Of a stretch of DNA of 64,000 bases, positions 44,231 through 56,537 are shown piece after piece. The notes beneath the pieces were generated by a model. That model was not told the DNA's origin. It searched no databases and worked only from the letters and a program-made list of their open reading frames with translations. A program made the position numbers and the translations under genes. Source of the DNA: Cricetomys ansorgei (taxonomy: Eukaryota; Chordata; Mammalia; Rodentia; Nesomyidae); the NCBI GenBank assembly GCA_026225945.1, contig JAMJFZ010001868.1, positions 4,706,001-4,770,000 of the forward strand, read 5' to 3'. Within the stretch, counting starts at the first letter, position 1. Each line of letters starts with the position of its first letter.

Positions 44231-46954
44231 ACTATTGGCCTAGCATCTACATCCTAACTCCAAATCCCAGGCCCACTTGCACAAAAGAAAGAGGCCATAC
44301 TAGAAGGTGCCCAGAACCTACTGCTCAGAGATTGTCTTAGAAAGTCTCTAAGAACTCTAAGTGGTGCTTATCATTTGATTATCACTGAATGCGGTGCTGA
44401 TGCCTGGTGTATGGTGACAATAGTGGATAATGTAGAAATTCTCAAGTGTGCGGAAAGCCAAACACTATCCCAACGTGTCGATGTCCGTGGACACATCTCT
44501 GTTATGGGGGGACAGCAGGAACGTCTTCAGAGGGCTACAGGTCTGTCTTTCTGCATGCTTGGTGTTTTGTCCCGGAAGCATTGCCTCAGAACTTGGTCCT
44601 CAACTCTTCCCAGGAATGTAAAAGGACGGCTATACACTTGCCACCATTTGTTACTCACAACTAAGAAATCTGATACAAATCTTTCCAGAGTGAATACATC
44701 TAAGAACCTGAAGATTTTTTTCACCACAACACGTTGCTCCTTCCTGCTCCGAGTTCCTTTATAGTACTTTGCATGACTTCCCATTCTGTCTGTGGGCTTG
44801 ATACTCTCACCTATTCAGCGGTCATAAGCTTCTTGCATGTGCAGATCTACTTTCACATTACTGCATTCATTGGAAAAAAAAGTAGTTTTTGACATTTGGT
44901 GGTCATGCCTTAAGTGTATTTGAAGCAATATATGAAGAAAATAATAGCTCTAGTTTCTTCGTTTTCTCAGCTCCTATAATCTACTCAATAAGAAAATCAA
45001 TAACTTAGATAGCTCTACCTCCCTTTGACCTTGTCTGATTTCCTGAGAGTAAGTAGAGCCCAAAGCAAAGGCTTATCCTTTTTCTTAATTTGGAAGAACA
45101 ATGCCAGAGAGCATATGTGAGGGGCAAGGAGAGTTAAACAGCTCTGAAAGGTCATGGCAGGCTATGTTATTGAACTGACTGCTGCTGGGTGGATACGACA
45201 CAGTGCTAGTGTGTGTGAGAAGCTATACACATACACATGTTCTCAGGGAAAGACACCAAGCAGGAGGAGGCAGCTAAGCATAGCCACTAACTTTTAATTT
45301 CCTTTGCACCAATGTGACCATTATGGAGTATTAAATTACTGTCCCATCTGGCTTCATCCGTCTGTGATCAGAAGAGTAGGGCAGTGTCCTGAGTCATTAA
45401 TGTGCCAAGGCAGGACAGAAGAGGCATATGCCATTAGTAAGACGAATACTCCGGGCAAGCTCTGCCTGTGTGAGGTCACAGCAGCTTATTTGGAAGTCTC
45501 AGATCGGTCCCAGTTCAGAGGAAGGGAAGGAAGGCACATTCTGTGAAGATATCTTTAGTGGACATTTAACATATTTTTAGCTCTGTTCCTATACCTTGAG
45601 TATATCTTTTGCTTGGCTTGTTTCCCAGGGCTCTTGGCTCCTTGTTTTCTCTGTGTATATGAACATTAACTCATTTTCGCAATGGACCTAGAACCCTGAC
45701 TACTTTCGAATCTGTCAGAAAAGACCATCTGAATTTTCTACTGGGGACAGCTGAAATCTTATTCTTGGGTATTGGGAATTGGAGTTAAGGAGGTAGGATT
45801 TCGTTCCACACCTATGTGCCACCTCTGTAATATTTAAATACAGAATCCCTCAAATGAATTCTGCTCAGTAAGTTGAATTATAGGGAGGGGCATGTTTTTC
45901 TGTAAGTTAAAATAAAACGCAACTTAGTGGGAGCATCTGATTCTATGAACAGAAAACAAATATGGGATGAGCAATAATCAATGTTAGCGTTCCATTACAT
46001 TAATATTCTTATATCTTCCTTCCTCGGAGACTTTTGACTTCAGCAATTAAATAGTTTTAATAACCTCTTCCTCATATCCTCCTTCCATAGATCCTAATTT
46101 ATCATTATAGTCTCTCTGTTCTACGGGCACCATTCCTACTCCCTCCATTACCTCTAATGAGGCTGGCTCGATGAATCCTTCATGGCGCACACTATTGCCG
46201 ATACCTGTGTATGTTCTTTGGGAGACAAAGAAGCCCTACAGGGTGGAAGGGAAGTGTGCAGAGGAGAGACATGAGACAGAGATCATAGGTTTTCCACCAT
46301 CACAAAATGTACTTTGCACTTGGGCTTGTTGCGCACACTTTGTGGGCAGAGCTATATTTATCCTGGGGGGTGGGGGAACTGTAATGGCATCATGCCAGTG
46401 GGACGATCTGAGCATATTTAAGCCAAAAAATAAATGTAAGCAACAATCAGCATATTAACATTTCATGACTCTTTTGAGGTTTGTTGTTTTTTAAAGAGTT
46501 CTGGCTGTTCTCCACCTCTAGACAGATAACTCCATAGACAACGGGATGATGGTATTTTCTTGCAAAAATTTAGTCTAGGAGATAAAGGATCAGTATAGAG
46601 GTCAGAAATACTTAATCTTATGTCATCTATTTTAACTTCTCCCATTACATTTTCAAACTGTATTTATTAAGTCTGAGTTCAAATATTCAGGCCTGCTTTA
46701 GAAGATATACTTCAACACCTTTGACACTCTACCAAAGAATTCTCTATGTGATCACAAGGGCACCTTCTCAGTGAGAGTGAAAAAAATATGTAGATGGTAA
46801 TGATTATACTACTTGCTTCCAAAATATATTACTGATTATTATGGGAATTCTAAGCTCAATAAAAATAAATATTGAACAAGATGATAGTTTTATTTATTCA
46901 GACAGTTATGACAACTAGATAATCTGAATCATGAATTTAAAACATTATTTTGGA
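44231..46954. other. Unique sequence, 2.7 kb, with the longest non-repeat ORF
   Basis: No gene recognised. 44375-44764 (plus strand) is an ATG-initiated frame of 129 codons, the longest in the window that is not simple repeat. Its peptide has no signal, membrane segment or domain I recognise. Frames at 45304-45546 (80 codons) and 46171-46458 (95 codons) are likewise unassigned. Confidence 0.45.
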
Positions 46955-47080
46955 GTTAGAGAATCCTAAGCTTAGATCTTGTTTTTTCATGAATATGATG
47001 AGTAATTTATGTGTACAGGCATCTATTCACTCTGCATCATGGGTAATGATGACAGAACAGATAAAGGACTGTATTCAAAT
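46955..47080 (+). mobile_element. Probable MIR fragment
   Basis: TTGGAGTTAGAGAATCCTAAGC...GATCTTG (for TGGAGTCAGACAGACCTGGGTTC), then a CATCTATTCACTCTGCATC block and GGTAATGATGACAG. Weak but in order. Confidence 0.45.
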
Positions 47081-47290
47081 CTAGCTTGGTGAGTCAAGCT
47101 TGTTGGGGTTACTTACAGGAGCACCTGTGTCTCCAGTGCAGCTGCATCATGGGAAATCTACCTTGGTATGGGTCACACTAATGCAAGCTGCATTCCTGCA
47201 ACTCCCTTTCTAGTGTAGTGTGGACTTTCAGAGTCTTGAAAGTTTCTTGAACTTCTGGAGTGTCTATATTTCTGTCTATCCTTGGATCTT
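47081..47290. mobile_element. Rodent interspersed repeat fragment, unassigned
   Basis: GTTGGGGTTACTTACAGGAGC, then CTGCAGCTGCATCATG-like and GGGTCACACTAATGCAAGCTGC resemble a muroid repeat with the phrase GTTACTTACAGGAGCATGG. I cannot place it firmly in L1 or ERV. Confidence 0.4.
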
Positions 47291-47617
47291 ATGTGCTTTC
47301 CTAGCCCTAGAAGGCGGAAATACTGGCATAACAACATGAATAATTTATGATCATTATGTTGACATTTGTCTCTGTTTTCTTATCTTTAAAAGGTATAAAT
47401 AACAGTAAAGGTGTTTTTAAAAGACAGAGAGAATCATATATTTTATATTTAACTGAAATTATGTTAATATAGCATGATATATTATATAAATTATGCTAAT
47501 ATAATAATATATCAATGAATATATGTTTCTGTTATCTATCACTTTGTGTGTATATGCATTTAACTAAGATAAGTGATAGAGTCTTCTCTATTATATCTAT
47601 TAATTATCCAATACCAA
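47291..47617. other. Unique AT-rich sequence
   Basis: No gene recognised. 47440-47520 is an AT-rich stretch with repeated TAATATA-like words. Confidence 0.5.
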
Positions 47618-47850
47618 TGGCCAGCACTAAAAACATACTTGTATGTAACATTATACAGACTAAGTAGATTGTATTAATGTATTTAGGAATATATATTCAC
47701 ATATGTATGTAACAACAATTAATGAAAAATGATGCCATGAATTTTAAAGAGAGTAAGGGAATGTGTGTGGCAGGGAGGATTTGAAGGGAGGAAAGGAAAG
47801 GAGGAAATTAGGCAATTACATTATAATCTCAAAAAACAAAAACATTAAAG
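47618..47850 (+). mobile_element. LINE-1 Lx 3' end
   Basis: GGCCAGCACTAAAAACATAC, AACATTATACAGACTAAGTAG, TTTAGGAATATATATTC, GTAACAACAATTAATGAAAAA, GATGCCATGAATTTTAAAGAG, GGATTTGAAGGGAGG, ACATTATAATCTCAAAAA. This is the last approximately 230 bp of Lx and matches the end of the copy at 20.2 kb. Confidence 0.85.
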
Positions 47851-48921
47851 GAGAAGTACTTATTAAAATTTTCACAGCATGTCTTCCGGAAAATATTTAT
47901 TTAAAAATGCACAGTTATAATGAAGAACATTCTTCCTTTTGGAATCCACATCTCATTTTTCACTTATCTGCCTGATATTTATTTCTGCTGGAGGCAAACC
48001 AATTGCTATGTATTCTGAATTACAAAAGAGAAATCTTAAAATCAGCAACATAAATACAGAAGTGGAAATATATTTTAGAAAGTGCAATATCTTGTATGAC
48101 TCTTTTAAAATTTAATGTATTTCCAATTTTTATCTGGATGATTTATTTTAGCACTCCCCCTGCCTGTGCTGTAGAATAAACTGGAAGAAAAATTCCTGAT
48201 TGAGTGGTTACACCCCCTACTTGTAGACAAGTGGACTTTCTCACTGCTTCCGGCACACAAAGGTGTGTGCACCCATGGCTAATCACAAAAGAACCATTTC
48301 ACACTAGAGCAGCAAATGTGGAGTTTGTAACAAATATGACCTGAGGCAGGCCATGCTATTGCTTTTCCCTTGGACTCTACAGTATGAAATGTATAAGTAA
48401 CCAATACCAACCTGTATAATAGAGCTACCAGGCTATGATTTACTCTAATATGCAAAATGACTACTTTACATCAAAGATGTATGTTTTTATCATTCTCTCC
48501 CTAAAATCTAGTACAGATAAGTGAGTTCATGGAATGAAGGTACAAAAGATTGTGTTTATGAACACACGGAAACACTTTTGACTTCTAACCATATGTGCTT
48601 TTATTAAAAGCTATGAAATTCTAAATTAAGCAGATTGACTATTTTGTGTAAGAAAAGTATGTGTGTGTGTTTGTGAATAAGGACTTTGTTTGCCTCAGGA
48701 GTTTGATTACTACCTTTCTCTTAAAGCTCTCACAGGAACTGAGTCACACAACATGTAATGGGAGAGTTTCTAATCCACTTTAGCCAGCTTGACTTTTGAA
48801 CTAATGTTATTCTGGAGTCCTCAGACATTTCCTGTGGACTGTAGAGCTACATCAGGCTCTGGGCAGTGTGTCTGTTTAACCTTGAGGTTGTCGGTCCATG
48901 TTCTTTGTCTTATTCTATCTC
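47851..48921. other. Unique sequence
   Basis: No gene recognised. 48100-48350 is repeat-free and somewhat less AT-rich. A short (GT) run lies at 48660-48670. Confidence 0.5.
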
Positions 48922-49008
48922 CTGGTGTTGGACCCCGAAGGCCCAAACCGGGACACCACCACCCCACAGAGACTCACAGACGAGATATCGATGCAAACAG
49001 CAAGAAGA

Positions 49009-49014
49009 TTTATT
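49009..49014 (-). terminator. Polyadenylation signal of the ERV1-like LTR
   Basis: AATAAA on the minus strand within GGAAATAAATC, positioned between the TATA box and the U5 end. Confidence 0.7.
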
Positions 49015-49094
49015 TCCAACGCATTGGGGTCCGCTCCCACAGATGCCTCAAGCGAGGCAGGTGGGAGTGACCAATTAGCACATTCTGAATATGA

Positions 49095-49102
49095 TTTATA
49101 TA
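49095..49102 (-). promoter_or_regulatory. TATA box of the ERV1-like LTR
   Basis: TATATAAA read on the minus strand, 81 bases before the polyadenylation signal. Transcription would run towards lower coordinates. Activity is inferred. Confidence 0.6.
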
Positions 49103-49493
49103 TGTTTTTCAAAGACAGAGCATAGCAAAGATTATCAGGCATGAGTTTTTGTGATGTGAGTATTAACCTTTAAACTGATTGGTGCTGGCATATAGCAAGG
49201 TCGCGGGCACTGGAAAATGTAAACTTTAGGGTCTTAGTCAATGTGGTGGGGGGAGATCCTTAGCCCAAGGCCATTAGTCAGCAGTCCAGATCTTGTTTGT
49301 TTAAGAAATTGTTTTTCTTACAGAAATTGTTTTTCTTTAACTCTGGGAACTGTTCTGGGTCACACTGCCCCGACTTGGGCCTATACAATTTTGGTGCTCT
49401 TAGAAGCCTGACTAAAGTTGGCTGCTTTGGTCTTTTTCTATACTAGGGACCTGAATCTTAGGCCCAGGGCGAGGGTCCCGACCCCCACACTGG

Positions 49494-51754
49494 AAATTCA
49501 TGATGTCTCCAAATAACCTTCATAAAACTATAATATAGTAAAATTAAAATTATTTATGTAATTTAAAAGGCTTACATTACTCTATTAGGGGTAACATTTG
49601 AAAGACGTGTAAAGAGAATGTTATGGAATGATAACTAGAAACGTTTTCTAATCCTATGACTTTATTCTAATACTTCAACTCAAAGCTCCTCATGGTAATC
49701 ATCCCTCTCTATTGCAAAATAAAGGTGCCTTGTTGGGCTTGAGATGTGTCATCTTGGTTGGAAAACACTGAAAAAAACTTTGCTGTTTAGATGATTATGC
49801 AGAAGCTAATTCTTTGAATGTGCTATTAAAATTTGCGTTGCAAATAAGAGAAGCCTGTGTAGACTACTTTAAGGAAAATGGAAACATCTCCTCCTAAAGT
49901 CACGAAAGATGTTCCAATGTGTCCTAAGTTACAGCATGTTTAAGTAGCACAGAGCGCTATGAAACTGAGATGCTGAAATGGAAGAAGTTCCTGAAGATTT
50001 ACTGCTTTGAACTTCCCAGTCCTCAGTAGCTTGGAAACACATTCTCTATTCTCTCTCCCTCTCTTTCTCTTTCCCTCTCTATCTCTCCCTTCCTCTCTTT
50101 CCCCCTCCATTCCTCCCCTTGCTAGTTTCTGTGTGATTCATTAATCATTTTCCCCTCTGTGGAGAACCTTTTACTAACTTTTTGGTCAATGGAATAATGT
50201 GACTTTCCTTAGCTGATGAATGTAAGCTTCATTTCAGTTATTTTTCACACATGGTTATGCAATGGCCTTCTTTTAGTCTCCCACTTCTGTCCCAAGAGAC
50301 AAGAAAGCAACAGCTGAGCTTGGATTGCAGCTCTTACTCCTGAATCAGTCACATGACTGGTTTTAGCGGCTTGAGTGGAAGTGTGTGTGCTAGGAAGACA
50401 TGTAGAGAGTGTTTACCTGTGTGGGATTTATTTCACAAGATCATTTCTGCCTCAGTTGATTAATTTATTAATTTTATGATTCCCAGTCAACCAAACAAAT
50501 GCATATTTTTAGATATTAATTTGTGAGTCAAGATAATGGTAAATGAAAACCATATTCAGTGTTTTAGTTGACATAAACTTTTGAGGTATTCTGGATTAAT
50601 ATAGCTTTCCCTACTGCTGAGTACCAAATATTCCATGTTCATAACAATTCCCACCAGTGAGTAGAAAAACAATACTAAGAGTGTATTGAAATTACAGCGA
50701 TTGTAAAATAAAACAATTTGAATTTTTTCAAGTAGATGAGCTAGGCTTACCAGTCTCTTAAAATCACTGATCCCTGCTCAAAGGATCACATGATTACCTT
50801 ATACTCATGTTAGGATATTACTAACTTAAAAATGAATATAATATATAAACATTATCAAAAAAATCTTTATAAATAGATTTGATATCCATATAAAGGATAT
50901 TTGTTGAATAAAATGATTTAAAGCTTATTATGTTAAATTGTACAAAAATGTATTTGACCCTAAATTGTAGGCTTCATGAAATCAAGATGCTCTGCCCAAA
51001 CTTAAATGTTTATGAAAATTGCTCAGTTGTCACTTTGTGATCAAAAACTTTGTATGGTATTTTAATCAAGTATTTAGTGAGTTTAGTATGCATAGATTTG
51101 CCTGTATCAATGCTGTAAATGGTATTTGAACACATCTTCAATTTTTTAGAAAGAAATATTAATATACTGATATTTTCATGTGTTATTAAATTTTTGTCTC
51201 TTGCAAAAATGATGTAGTCTCTGTGATAGATTTATACCCATGATAAAATCAATAAATAGTCATGAAGAGCATCTCCCTAATCACTTCACTGAATATCATC
51301 CTATTAATATGTAATATGTTCTGGGACAAAAAGTGCAAAGTCTGTTAAGGAAATTCTGTAAACAATTTCTCTGTTTCATATTTGCAGTACATTAAAAATG
51401 GATTGAGATCCTGTGGCAAAGGAATCAGTTCAACATTGTTTAACTTGGTATTTCAAAAGCTCCTATAACTGTAAAACTACTAAATGCAGCATCTTTTCCT
51501 TGAAAAAATTGTTATTAGAAGGAAAATCAATATTTTTAATTTGGCAATCCTTACAAGAATAGCAATACTTCTTTGTATGAGGATGAGTAATATTCACACT
51601 CAGATATAAATGAGGAAATAAAGGAGATTAATGAGCTGATGTTCAGAGCATTATTTGTTAATGGTTAGCTTCATTTTATGTAGACATATCTAATTTGGAA
51701 TGCCTTTTTCCCTGATATTAAAGTCATAGAAACCTTTCCTATTTCAGTTTAGAG
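49494..51754. other. Unique AT-rich sequence, 2.3 kb
   Basis: No gene recognised. 50041-50125 is a CT-rich low-complexity run (CTCTCCCTCTC units). 50450-50560 is repeat-free with TTGATTAATTTATTAATTTT, a homeodomain-type motif cluster that could mark a conserved element. Confidence 0.45.
50041..50125. repeat. CT-rich low-complexity tract
   Basis: Irregular CTCTCC/CTCTTTCC units over about 85 bases, all pyrimidine apart from a few A and G. Confidence 0.85.
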
Positions 51755-51900
51755 AAAAATTCAGTTCAATAGCATTTATTGATCAACCACTTTGGGCAAG
51801 ATATACTTCTATGTATTATTAGAGATGCAGAGATAATTACACATTAATCTCTGTCAAACAGAATTCATCTTCTTGCAGGAAATCATGTATGAACTCATGT
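51755..51900 (-). mobile_element. LINE-2 3' end, antisense
   Basis: AATAGCATTTATTGATCAACCAC, TTTGGGCAAGATATAC, AGAGATGCAGAGATAATTAC, ...TCATCTTCTTGCAGGAAATCATG. It mirrors the L2 3' end (ATTTATTGAGCACCTACTATGTGCC...GGGATACA... in reverse). Confidence 0.7.
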
Positions 51901-52213
51901 GTGCACCCTCATAATCCGGCCACTCTCAAATACATACATGGTTACTAACACACATTCATTACTTCAAGACAAATTGTGAAACACGTTAGAGATAGGTCAA
52001 ATGCTTATAATTGAGAAAGAATTGTGAGCAGGAGATGCAAGCTTGAAAATGTGGGTAGAAAAAAAATAAAGGTTTGAAATGTTATCTGGACCTCAAATGA
52101 CAGAAATGAAAGGCAAGAGGCCACATTACGGGTAAACATTTGGGATAGAAAAGTTTGTATATGATCAGAAAAGCAGGAAGTTTTCTCTAACTTTCAGACT
52201 TGGAAATCACAAC
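51901..52213. other. Unique sequence
   Basis: No gene or repeat recognised. Confidence 0.5.
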
Positions 52214-52545
52214 ATGATATATATTTTCTGTGGGATCAATGCTTGTTTCCTCCTCCAATTGTGTGTTGAAACTTTTACCACTAAGGTGGTGGAATTAGGA
52301 GGTGGGAACTTTGATAGGTATTAGATCACAGGATAGAGTCTTATAAATGATGCTCATACACATAAATTCCCAGAAAAAAATGTCTTACTCCTTTCACTGA
52401 TTGTAATTTTAGCAAGAAGGCAGAGATCTGAGAACCAGTGAAGCATCTACCAGACACCAAATCTTTTGATATATTGATTGTACACTTTAAAAATTGTAGA
52501 ACTGTTAGAAATAAAATTTGATTTTTTATGGCAGGCAAGGAAATA
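52214..52545 (+). mobile_element. MLT1 LTR
   Basis: CCTCCAATTGTGTGTTGAAAC, TAAGGTGGTGGAATTAGGAGG, GGGAACTTTGATAGGTATTAG, GAGTCTTATAAATGATGC, GCAAGAAGGCAGAGATCTG, ACCAGACACCAAATCTTTTG, AGAACTGTTAGAAATAAAATTTG. Sense orientation, including the polyadenylation signal. Confidence 0.83.
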
Positions 52546-55007
52546 AGTTATAATTAAGGAAGTAATGAGGTGCAAGACACATCCCCTAATTCTAAGAGTT
52601 CCATAATGTAGAGAGAGGGGACAAGTCTAAATAACTAATGATGAAGACATCACAGGCATAAATCTACATAGCTGTTGCAGAGAATAAAGTCTCTAGGAGT
52701 TCAGAGAATATATAAGAGACAGCTGAGATTTTAAAATCTTGCTAAATGATATGAAAGTCGATTTTTTTCAGAAGGGCAGGACTTGCTAAATTAAGAGGAG
52801 TAATGAAGGTAAGTATGTAAAAAACATGAGTAAAGCCAAGAAACTGTTCTGCGTGTAAGTTCATTTGTTTGCTAAGCAGTGTATTCAATACAGTTAAAAC
52901 TGCATGCTTATATGATAGAGAAAAGCTGCAGAATATGTTCGTATTCAAATCAGAGATATTTGATCTCTGTGGTAGTGATTTACATTCAACCTTTACCTAC
53001 CAGGCATTTTATCAAAGGATTCAGACACAGTCTTGACTAATCCACAGAATCAGGTTTCAATTTCTCTCCAACTTGTGGGATTGCTAAGCAAGGCACCTGT
53101 GGAGACTAGGAGACTCCTTCCCTCGTATAAGCACAACACCTGTCTCTCTGTCTCTGGTTGCTCACTGTGTTTTTAATTAAATTTCTATGTGGACCTGTGT
53201 GATGCAGTGTGCTTATAACTAGTAAACTTCTATAAATCACATCTTATCCAGTGTCCAGTCTTAGGTATTTGGCCATTGTGATCACCCTAAGTAAGAAATA
53301 CTTCCCTTCATAAGACAACAGGATTCTTTAAATCTTTAAAGAAAACAAAATACTTTTATAGGCCTCTAAAATTATTGTGGGCTCTAGACAGTGTGCCTTC
53401 TGCCCTAACAAATGTCAAACTCTATTCTAGCAGAATTTTCCATTGTTTACTATAAACACTTTTATCTAATGTGTTTTCTAAAAGTGGACAAGTAAAACCT
53501 CTTTTACTTTTATAAAGAATAAATAAATTTTATTCTAAATGAAGCTATTTTTCTTCATAATACCAAATACAATTAGGTTTATAATGACCCTTAAAAAGTC
53601 ATTACCAGGTGCTTTTAAATGACATCATAAAACCAATCCTGAATGCTGAGGCAGGCAGGAAGAAACAGACGGCATATTTAATTATTCTGTGAGCTTTAAA
53701 ACATTACACAAGTGTAGTATGTCATTTTTATTTAGGTCAGTGCTGTTTAAACTAAACCAGAAGAGTCACAAGGGTTTCTCAAGGCATTTGAGGTTTTCTG
53801 GGAAGGGCAGGTGTTAAAGACAGATAAGGAAGGAGAAATTTCTGCCTCCAGTCTGTTTTCCCTCTGCTCTTCCCTTGTTATACATAATGATTCTGCCCAT
53901 CTATATAGACCAACACATATGAGTTTATTAGAAGGAAAAAGATCCTGCTGCAGAAAATATTTCAAAATCACTGATACTATCTATTTTCCACACCCTACTT
54001 CTAGCAAGCTTACTCTACACCGAGAAAATAGTGTTAGTCCAAAGAAAAAAAGAAGATAAGAAGGTAGAAACATTATTTATTTTTGTTATCCTCATTTGAA
54101 GATAAACATAAGTATTTCGAGACATCTCTGGGCAGATTTTGAACAAGAAATTTTGCAGACTATTGCAAAGCATGCATTCAGTAATGTTTCCTAAAAATAT
54201 TTTTTAGGGTGACCATCCTTGCTATCAACAAGTCCTAGGTCAGCCAGCCTAGCTCCCTCCTTTCCTCCAGCTCCTTTGTCTTATCTAGCTATAAATAGAA
54301 ATGGAAACAATTAATTTTGACCAAGATCATGATACAACTCTTTCTAAAGGAAAGATTCTCTTGTAATTATTGCTTTTCTAAAACTAATTCCTTATGTTTA
54401 ACCTGTCTACAAGGCTGTTATTTCTATTTCTTCATTATTTGGTTCTTCTAAACATTCCCAAAGTGTTGAGTGTCATTGATCCATTCTCTTGAGTGTGTCA
54501 TTGATATATTCTCCACCAAATGAATGGTATTTCATATATCAATGGGGACTTACCATTGGAGACAACATATCTTTTCTTATTGTGTACACAATAAAGAAGG
54601 CTATTTTATCCTTTTATAAGGAAAATGTTATGGATAGCTTGATTATTCAAAATAGTCTGGTTGTTAGAACCATGTCTTAACTCTCGACGTCTAAAAGCCC
54701 TTCTGTTCTTATATTTTGTAATAAAAACAACACAAAATTACTAGAAGGCACAGTGACAAAATGTTCTAAATCAATGTATATCACAAAATCAAGGCCAAGC
54801 AGATCTTCTTCTAGAACAATTAATCATGGAAGTTTCAGATATTATACCCAGGACTGTAAGATAGATGCATGCATTGATTTATTAATTATTCTTGTGAGTT
54901 CATGGCAGAGGACAGTTATTTTTTGCTAATTCAGTCCCCTGTCATAGTGGATTTCAGCTTCTGTACAGTCTAATTTTCAAGATATAAGCCAAGACCTAGA
55001 AGGCTTC
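52546..55007. other. Unique AT-rich sequence, 2.5 kb
   Basis: No gene recognised. 53480-53720 is repeat-free with ordered AT-rich motifs. Mirror frames at 53747-54059 (74 and 82 codons) have no domain. Confidence 0.45.
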
Positions 55008-55300
55008 AGCTTCTAACTGTCTTTGGAACTACCTCTTTTTACTCTAGTCTATATTGTGAACTCTGAACTGTAAATTGTAAACCATCTGCTTTTGACTGTC
55101 TGCTTTCTCTCTGCTTATTCTGGATTGGCTCTGCTCTTCTTGGCTTCTACTGTTTCTACAGTCTGCTTCTACTCTCTGAGCTCTGATTCTAATCTCTGAG
55201 CTTTGCCCCTCTCTGAACTAACTCCCCTCCCATGAACTGAGAACCTCCTTTTACATCCTGAGAGTTGGGAATAAAGGTATGTACTACATTGCCTTAACTA
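55008..55300 (+). other. Unassigned CT-rich, LTR-like sequence
   Basis: Repeated CTCTGA/TCTGCTT/GAACT units and an end GGGAATAAAGGTATGTAC...ATTGCC that resembles a B1-type tail or an ERV R/U5 with AATAAA at 55271. It resembles CT-rich rodent ERVK LTRs, but I cannot match one. Confidence 0.35.
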
Positions 55301-55518
55301 CAGAAATACCTTCCACCTAATATTAGCACAAACAGGACAGGATTGGTCTGATTAATATTCTTACTGCATTCCATCCAGATCACACAGGCCTCTGGATATG
55401 AACATTTGCTAGAACAGCCATGCTGCTGGATTGATATTATTAAATATTTCTCTAAGTCCTTGTGTGATTTATAATTTAGAATGATACATGACAACATATA
55501 TAACTTTGGTTACCTTAC
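55301..55518. other. Unique sequence before the L1
   Basis: No gene recognised. It may belong to the truncated L1 or to the unassigned LTR-like block. Confidence 0.4.
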
Positions 55519-55825
55519 ATGGGTACTTTGAAACATGTGCGTGCTAGTGATTTTATCCTTCTTTCAATATGCAAACAATTAAATACTAATACCAAATGGA
55601 TTATGGACCTCACCAACATAAGACCTGATACACTAAATATGTTAGAAAAGAAAGTAGGGAATACATTTAAACTCATTGACACAAGAAAGGACATTCTGAA
55701 CAAGACGCTAACAGCACAGACATTATCACCAATGATTAATAAATTAGCCCTCATGAAACTAAAAGCCATGGGGAGAAGAAGGAAAATTGGAAGGGATAAG
55801 CAAAATAAAGATCTCCTTTAAAAGT
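55519..55825 (+). pseudogene. LINE-1 ORF2 fragment (C-terminal third)
   Basis: An open frame of 100 codons. From about residue 21 it aligns with L1 ORF2 downstream of the reverse transcriptase domain: NTKWIMDL, LNMLEKKVGNTF, then AQTLSPMINK and LMKLKAM correspond to ORF2's SKWIKDLNI, LNLIEEKVG, AQTLRSTINKWDLLKLRSF. The conserved tryptophan after NK is lost. ORF2 normally exceeds 1,250 residues, and the cysteine-rich C-terminus is missing here. The apparent ATG at 55519 is not a real start. It joins a 3'UTR of the same type and strand, so this is one L1 with an internal deletion. Confidence 0.85.
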
Positions 55826-56506
55826 TACATGAACAATAACCCTATGTGCTCAGTAGCGTCACACTTATCTTGGTGAGTTGAAATTCACATGTGGTATCAA
55901 TATTTAAACCTACAACCTGTGGCTAAATAGGGGATAAGTCTTAGGGAAGAACCCATTAATGTTAATCTAATAAATGGATACATTGTTAAACTTAATCTTA
56001 ATGACTTATTATGCCCATAGATTAATACATCTCTCAACTCTCATCAGAAAAGTTTCTTTTTCCAGTAGATGGCAATTAACAAAGTCCCACAACTGATCCA
56101 GGTGTATGTAGACAATAAGAGACTGGAATACTCAGCTCTAATTAGGACATCTATATCACACCCACTTCTCCTCAGGCTCAGGGATCATTGGAGAAGAGGG
56201 TCAGAAACATTATAAGATCTATAGGCAGTGGATGACTAAAAGAAATATTATTTTCTGGACACAACAGGACAAGTGCATGTAAGAATCATGCATAAGATTG
56301 TGCGGGTTTAGGCCAGACTAAATTTCAGTACAGAAAGGGGAAATGGACATTGAAGTCCCACACCTAGATGAGCAGCTATTAACAACTGACTGTTTCTGGG
56401 AGAGGGATAGGCTATTTTCTTTAAGGATTCAATCCACGCTGGACTAAACCCTCTCCAGGGAGGGCCGTATATCCATGGATAGCACCCACTGTACTTGATA
56501 TTTTTC

Positions 56507-56537
<31 letters not shown>

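Larger units (their letters stand above)
48926..49489 (-). mobile_element. Solo ERV1-like LTR with 4-bp target duplication
   Basis: On the minus strand this 564-bp unit starts TGTGGGGGTCGGGACCC and ends GGGGTCCAACA (TG...CA). It has a TATATAAA box (49095-49102), an AATAAATC polyadenylation signal (49009-49014) 81 bases further on, and a U5-like end. CTGG lies directly on both sides (48922-48925 and 49490-49493), which suits an ERV1-class integrase. No internal region, primer-binding site or gene remains. Several short frames at 48789-49142 are artefacts of the U5/R part. Confidence 0.85.
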
